This document shows, in pieces, positions 58,687 to 64,000 of a DNA stretch of 64,000 nucleotides (the first letter of the stretch is position 1; each line of letters opens with the position of its first letter). The position numbers were made by a program, and so were the translations under genes. A model generated the notes under the pieces. The model worked only from the letters and a program-made list of their open reading frames with translations, was not told the DNA's origin and searched no databases. Source of the stretch: Oscarella lobularis (Eukaryota > Porifera > Homoscleromorpha > Homosclerophorida > Oscarellidae); contig NC_089188.1 in NCBI RefSeq assembly GCF_947507565.1, positions 2,418,001 through 2,482,000 of the forward strand, in the 5' to 3' direction.

Positions 58687-60664
58687 ATGGGATCGTCTGG
58701 TGCACCGGATCTCGCTCTATTTGTCGCGAGCGCGTGTCTGCTTTTTCTCAAGGTAAGTAAGTACTTTATTCAACTCCATGGGAAAACGGGAGATGGATCT
58801 CGCAACGCAACCTGATCTCTCGAAAGGGGTGTCGGCTTACTTCCGTGTCATAGCGATCAGGCGACAAAAGCGCTCACTTTCCCTTGGCTTTACGTCCCAT
58901 TTAGCCATCTTCTCTATAAGCTAAAGACAGAGGGTTTATTTCTCACTTTCGATCGCGCAATGGACACTCGCGTCTGGGAGGGGCTTCGCGGTCAATTAGA
59001 AAGGTCACTGTGTTTATTTAATTATAGATCGGAGGAAGGACCTTCGTACCATCAGAGACTTCGCGTCTCCAATCTCCTACAACACCACCTCCAGGTATGA
59101 CTAAGTTGTCCTGTATACAGTAGACTATCCAGACTTATTTCTTGCAGTTTTTGACAGTATTGTTGATGACGACGATGGGGATGTTATTTCAATAACTTTT
59201 ACTGCTATCAGGCCTTATGATGGCGGGCCTGTTGGGCTTATGATACTAAATAAGACTCACTTTGTTCCTCAAGGGCCATTGTTTTTTACAAAGTATACAA
59301 CGGGGCATAAAGAGGTAGTGAAAAGAGTCAAAAGACTTAGAGCTCTTTTATGCATATGAATTTGTATTTGTAGAAGTCGTACGTTTTCAAACTGCCCAAA
59401 AATAAAAATGAGTATGTCTGTTTCGAGTACGTGGTAAGGAAGCAACTATTTTATTAATTAAAGTGCTGTCTAGCTAAAACAACACCGTTTTTAGTTGTTC
59501 CCCATTGACAGGAGTACTATCGCGTTGACTTCTTGGAAAAGTTATCTCTCAGCAAGTAAGTCATTCTAAATAAATAAATAAAAATCTCTATAACCTGTTT
59601 GCTTTGCTAGGTTATGAGGGATACTGTGATTTGGACTCAGAAACGACTTCACCACCATCTGAGTCTCTATTTGCGAGTGAGGATGATGTTAATGTGTCAG
59701 CTAGTGTTGCGTCTCCAGCGACTGGTTCTCCGTCTACAACAACGTTTTCTGGGAGTGTCAAATTTATTGTGACCAGTTTCTGCGTTTTGTTCATCATTAT
59801 TGTCGTTTTTAATGCGGTGCTTGTCAAATTCTGCTGGCGTCGTGAAAGCAATGCAAGTAAGTTTCTTATAAAATTGAGCTGAAAAATGAGTGAGACGGCG
59901 GTTTTTTGACAGAGGACTCCCCCAAGAAAGAGCCGCCACCGCTTGTTGATGAATTTATAAGCGTTGCATATCCCCAAGTGATGGCTGAGACGAACAAGAT
60001 GCGGAGCCAAGATAGCGAAAAGGATCTTTGGAGCAAAATGGAGAAAGAGCATCCAAAAGCCTTTTTTATTTATCACACTTTACCAAATGCGGAATGTGCA
60101 TATGCCAGACGAATTCTTTATCATCTCCGAGATCTTGGCATCAATTGTACGTCCTCTGAATTCGAAATGGTCGACATGGCGAAAGGAATCACTGATTGGT
60201 TAATCAAGAAATTAAATGAGGCGGATGCAATTTTGCTTCTATGCAATTCTCATCTCAAATCTGCATGGGAGAGGCAGACGCCCGCCCTGCACCACTGCGA
60301 TATTCTAATTCGTCAGGCGGCGGTTATTTTAAACGGATGGGAATTCGGAGCAAAGCGAGAAGGAAACGATGTTATTATTCCTATTCTATTGGAGAATAGC
60401 AAAGCTCAATTCATTCCTGATCTCTACAAGCAGAGGACGACGATTCGATTGCCGTGCGAGGAAGATTGGGAGCGATTGCACAGGCTCATTATGAAAGTGG
60501 AGAATTACGAGCTAAATCAAGTTGGAAATCCAGTCAAAGTTCCGAGCATTGATAGCAGCGAAGACGAATGTATGGCGTACGTTCAAAAAATTAAAGGTAT
60601 GATTTACTCAATATATTTCTATTGTTTTATTTTTTTCTTAGAAACTAATCCGACTTTACAAAAT
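58687..60664 (+). CDS. SEFIR-domain single-pass receptor (IL-17-receptor-like)
   Basis: The gene starts with signal peptide MGSSGAPDLALFVASACLLF. Phase-consistent small exons then give an extracellular part (FVPSETSRLQSPTTPPP, FDSIVDDDDGDVISITF, LNKTHFVPQGPLFFTKY, YEGYCDLDSETTSPPS) and a Ser/Thr-rich juxtamembrane stretch. The membrane helix is FIVTSFCVLFIIIVVFNAVL, followed by the stop-transfer KFCWRR. The large last-but-one exon carries a SEFIR domain: KAFFIYHTLPNAECAYARRI, LRDLGINCTSSEFE, ITDWLIKKLNEADAILLLCN, DVIIPILLENSKAQFIP and EEDWERLHRLI. The SEFIR fold is the TIR relative that IL-17 receptors and the adaptor Act1 use. I see no recognised ligand-binding domain in the ectodomain. A short terminal exon ends ETNPTLQN at 60664. 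Confidence 0.75.
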
Positions 60665-60729
60665 TGACGCAAGGAAACGCCCAGGCAGCGTCACGGTATA
60701 GCGTGCGTTAGGATTCTTGCATTTTATGC

Positions 60730-60926
60730 TCTTTCTTTGCTTTAAGCTGTTAGCGTCGTTTGCTCGTTTTAGTTTTGATGATCGTCACTCTTTTGAGTTC
60801 GATGACCCGGCTGATTTGTCGAGAAACGTCGTCCTGAGGTACTCCATCGATTTCGGACCCAAAAGTCCTATTGAAATTCCTACGAATCCAACTGCTAAGC
60901 GCTGTCCTTTCGTAAGTCTTTTATAA
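60730..60926 (+). other. Orphan exon-like segment downstream of the SEFIR gene
   Basis: After a TTTTAG acceptor-like site an open stretch reads FDDRHSFEFDDPADLSRNVV then LRYSIDFGPKSPIEIPTNPT, and ends near a donor-like GTAAGT at 60913. It looks protein-like but lies beyond the SEFIR stop codon. It may be an alternative last exon of that gene, part of a small separate gene, or chance. Confidence 0.25.
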
Positions 60927-61012
60927 CTTTCCCAGAAGCCCATAAAAAAGACAGTATCTGCGGCGATTTAGCGAGATCTAACGTGCGCTAAGAACTCAAA
61001 TCATTATGTACT

Positions 61013-61944
61013 CTAGAATCTGTACACCATGTCCATTGTATAATCTAGCTCTTTTAGCACTCCTAAGATATCGGGATCTGTTTTCGTTCCGCAAATGGCA
61101 GTCATCATAGCCGGAGGACCGCAAACGAGAATGAGATTTTCGTCGCTAGGCTCAGGCATTCGTCGACGAATCACGTGAGTCGAAATTCGTCCAACGTCCC
61201 CTTTCCATCCGTCAGGCGGCTTTTCGAGAACATAATGAACGCGCAGTCTCGAATTCGAATTACGAGCAAGCGAATCTAATCTTTCTCGAAGTAGAATATC
61301 ATCTTCGCTAATATTACCGAAGAGCAGAGTCAGTTCCGTGTGATCATCCGGGATCCTGAGCAATTCTTGTGCAACTTGCAACATGGGCGTCAAACCTGCA
61401 GAGATTCGATATATATAAATATCACGTGAGCTAATTAATTAAAATACCCGTCCCGCCGGCAATCATCCCTATTCGTTTTTTCATGTTGGGCGCAATTTGA
61501 AGCTTCGGTATGGGGCCCCGAAACTCGAGCGAGTCGCCGGGCGCAAGATCGGCCATAAAACGACTGACGACGCCCTGCGAATAGGCTTTGACGAGCAATT
61601 CGAAGTGTCCTTTCGCGTCGTTGAGCGTGATGGGCGTGTACGGACGAATAACGTCCTCTCCTGCATCAATTCCAACCGTTTCGCCCTCGCGAACGCTCCC
61701 TTGAGCTCTCACCGTTACCATTCGCTCCGATGGGTGCTCTGACGACGAGAGCGCTCGCCACGTTCAAGCCGAGCACGTGGTCGCGCGTCGGAAGACGAAA
61801 TTTGTAGACGAACGAATTGTGGTTGATTTTCTCGACGCTTTCGAGTGCGAATCGACGAAATTCGGTCGGACTGAGAGCGACGGGCGCCGACGATAGAAAA
61901 CGACGCGTAAAAACGAAGCGAAGCATTCTCGTCGTCGTCGTCAT
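61013..61944 (-). CDS. CYB5R: NADH-cytochrome b5 reductase family enzyme
   Basis: The N-terminus MTTTTRMLRFVFTRRFLSSA is basic and may target mitochondria. The FAD-binding motif is RPYTPITL, followed by GHFELLVKAYSQG, GDSLEFRGPIP, the nicotinamide motif GMIAGGTG then LTPMLQVAQELL, EDDILLRERLDSLA and the CGPPAMM motif; the protein ends LDYTMDMVYRF. It passes electrons from NADH via FAD to cytochrome b5. The reading frame does not run straight through: between APIGAN and SVREGETV it shifts. Removing a 19-nt GT...AG stretch at 61700-61718 restores the frame; a one-base insertion or deletion would also do. The gene is about 128 bp upstream of RAB6's stop in the same orientation. Confidence 0.88.
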
Positions 61945-62072
61945 ATACGGGCCTTTCGATTCGATTTTATTATTCTTCTTCTTCGCGGCGGGGATGTAAA
62001 AGTCAAATTATCGGTACCGTGCTCGTATTGTACAGCAGCTACAGTACGAGGAAAAAGGAAGACGTTCTTTTC

Positions 62073-63019
<947 letters not shown>

Positions 63020-63131
63020 TTTCTGCTTTTAGAGAAGAGAAGAGAATAGAAGGGATGAGGTCAATCGCTCTCGTTCCCGTATAAATTCGAATGTCCCTGT
63101 CGCGCTCCCGTATAATTCTAAGACCATTTCG

Positions 63132-64000
63132 ATGAATAACGATTCGAACGACATCGTTTTCATTACAGAATGGCCAATTGAAAGCGAAAGCATTGATTTA
63201 GAATGCTCTCCGTCGAAGAAACGACGAAAATCGACCGAAATCACCATAGATAAGCCGGACATTGCACTAGCACGATGGTGGAGACGAAACAAGGCCTCGC
63301 TACGCTTTGACAACCTCCAAGAAACTGTAGTAAGCCCGAGTACGAGATTACGAAGAATTGCAAAGTAAGGAAAAGCAAAAGAAACGTCTCTACTAAATTT
63401 TAGTCTCGTGACTCTCTTTTAGAAGTCGAGAGGGACGCCAATTTTTATTAGATCAGCTGGAGCTTTTAAAAAATAGTTTCAGTCCTTGGGATCACCTTCT
63501 CAAAGCTTTTTACTTGGACAAATTGGGCTTCTATGAGGACGCCTCTAAAGAAATCAAAACTTCTATTGAAAATGGTTGCGACGATGGAGAAGCCTTGTGG
63601 CTTCGCGAAAAACTTTGGAGGCAAACGCAAGCCGATTCAAAAAGAGAAGAAACAAGAAAGAAAAATTGGGAAACAACACCAAGGCTCCCAGCACAAGTGC
63701 AAATGTGCTACAGATTTATTTTGAATTAAATTTGAGGGCTTGAATAGGTTAAAAAGCGTTCTGCTTGCAATTTCAGCTATGAAGATTTCTTTAAGAATTT
63801 TGCGTCTACGCGGACGCCGGTTATTATTAGCGGTGGAGCTTGGGAAATGACTGAATCGAAATGGAATCTCGCCTATATAAAGTAAGAAGAAATTTTTTAA
63901 AAAGTCTCTATTTTTTGTGTAGGAAAATTGCTGGTGATAAGACTGTGACTCTGAAGCGCCCAGTGGGAGACTCAGCGGAATGGGCTCGGCTTGAAAACGG
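63132..64000 (+). CDS. JmjC-domain protein, N-terminal part, cut by window end
   Basis: The start is the ATG at 63132 (MNNDSNDIVFITEWP); a basic SKKRRKS looks like a nuclear localisation signal. A helical region follows (FLLDQLELLKNSFSPWDHLL, FYLDKLGFYEDASKEIK), possibly TPR-like. The exon from about 63775 gives YEDFFKNFASTRTPVIISGG, WEMTESKWNLAYIKKIAG and DKTVTLKRPVGDSAEW, which match the start of cupin-8/JmjC hydroxylases; the KWxLxYIxxIAG arrangement resembles KDM8/JMJD5. The metal-binding HxD...H lies beyond the window, so activity cannot be judged. The donor before the JmjC exon is ambiguous; one at about 63705 keeps the frame. Confidence 0.65.

Overview
The window is nuclear DNA of a compact-genome invertebrate animal. 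About twenty protein genes fit in 64 kb, most introns are roughly 50-80 bp with GT-AG borders, and intergenic gaps are often below 300 bp. The gene set is animal-specific: TNF-family ligands (two with collagen stalks), a SEFIR (IL-17-receptor type) receptor, myosin VII and myosin XVI, SAP130, EFHC2 and GABA-B-like receptors. The combination suggests an early-branching animal, most plausibly a sponge with a compact genome such as a homoscleromorph. That placement is inference; the animal identity itself is well supported.

Layout. 1-0.7 kb: 5' part of a class C receptor (minus). 1.2-3.9 kb: left copy of a diverged inverted duplication, interrupted by a 5'-truncated retrotransposon with 9-bp target duplications. 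4.0-25.0 kb: a dense minus-strand run, in transcription order TNF-like 3, TNF-like 2, TNF-like 1, PCCA, an mRNA-export-adaptor-like gene, TPP2 and a GABA-B-like receptor. 25.9-27.1 kb: a fourth TNF-like gene (plus). 27.3-29.1 kb: LCAT/PLA2G15-like acyltransferase (minus), divergent from a phospholipid scramblase. 30.7-56.3 kb: mostly plus strand, with EFHC2, full-length MYO7, SAP130, RNF7 (minus) head-to-head with CDA, then a MYO16-type ankyrin-myosin. 56.4-58.6 kb: right copy of the inverted duplication, lacking the retrotransposon. 58.7-60.7 kb: SEFIR receptor. 61.0-63.0 kb: a cytochrome b5 reductase and RAB6 (minus). 63.1 kb to the end: a JmjC-domain gene cut by the window edge.

How it works together. 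The four type II membrane TNF-like ligands between 18 and 27 kb form a signalling-ligand cluster, and the SEFIR receptor lies in the same window, so the region carries candidate cytokine-like signalling parts. MYO7 and MYO16 are actin motors, EFHC2 is axonemal, and RNF7 and SAP130 belong to the cullin-ligase and Sin3/HDAC machineries. PCCA, CDA, CYB5R, LCAT-like and TPP2 are housekeeping enzymes. A family of about 100-bp inverted-repeat elements (MITE-like, at least six full or nearly full copies plus one half copy) sits in the introns of TPP2, EFHC2, MYO7 and MYO16. Exon borders were read by eye from splice signals and protein-family resemblance, so each multi-exon gene is given as one span; individual borders may be off by a few bases.
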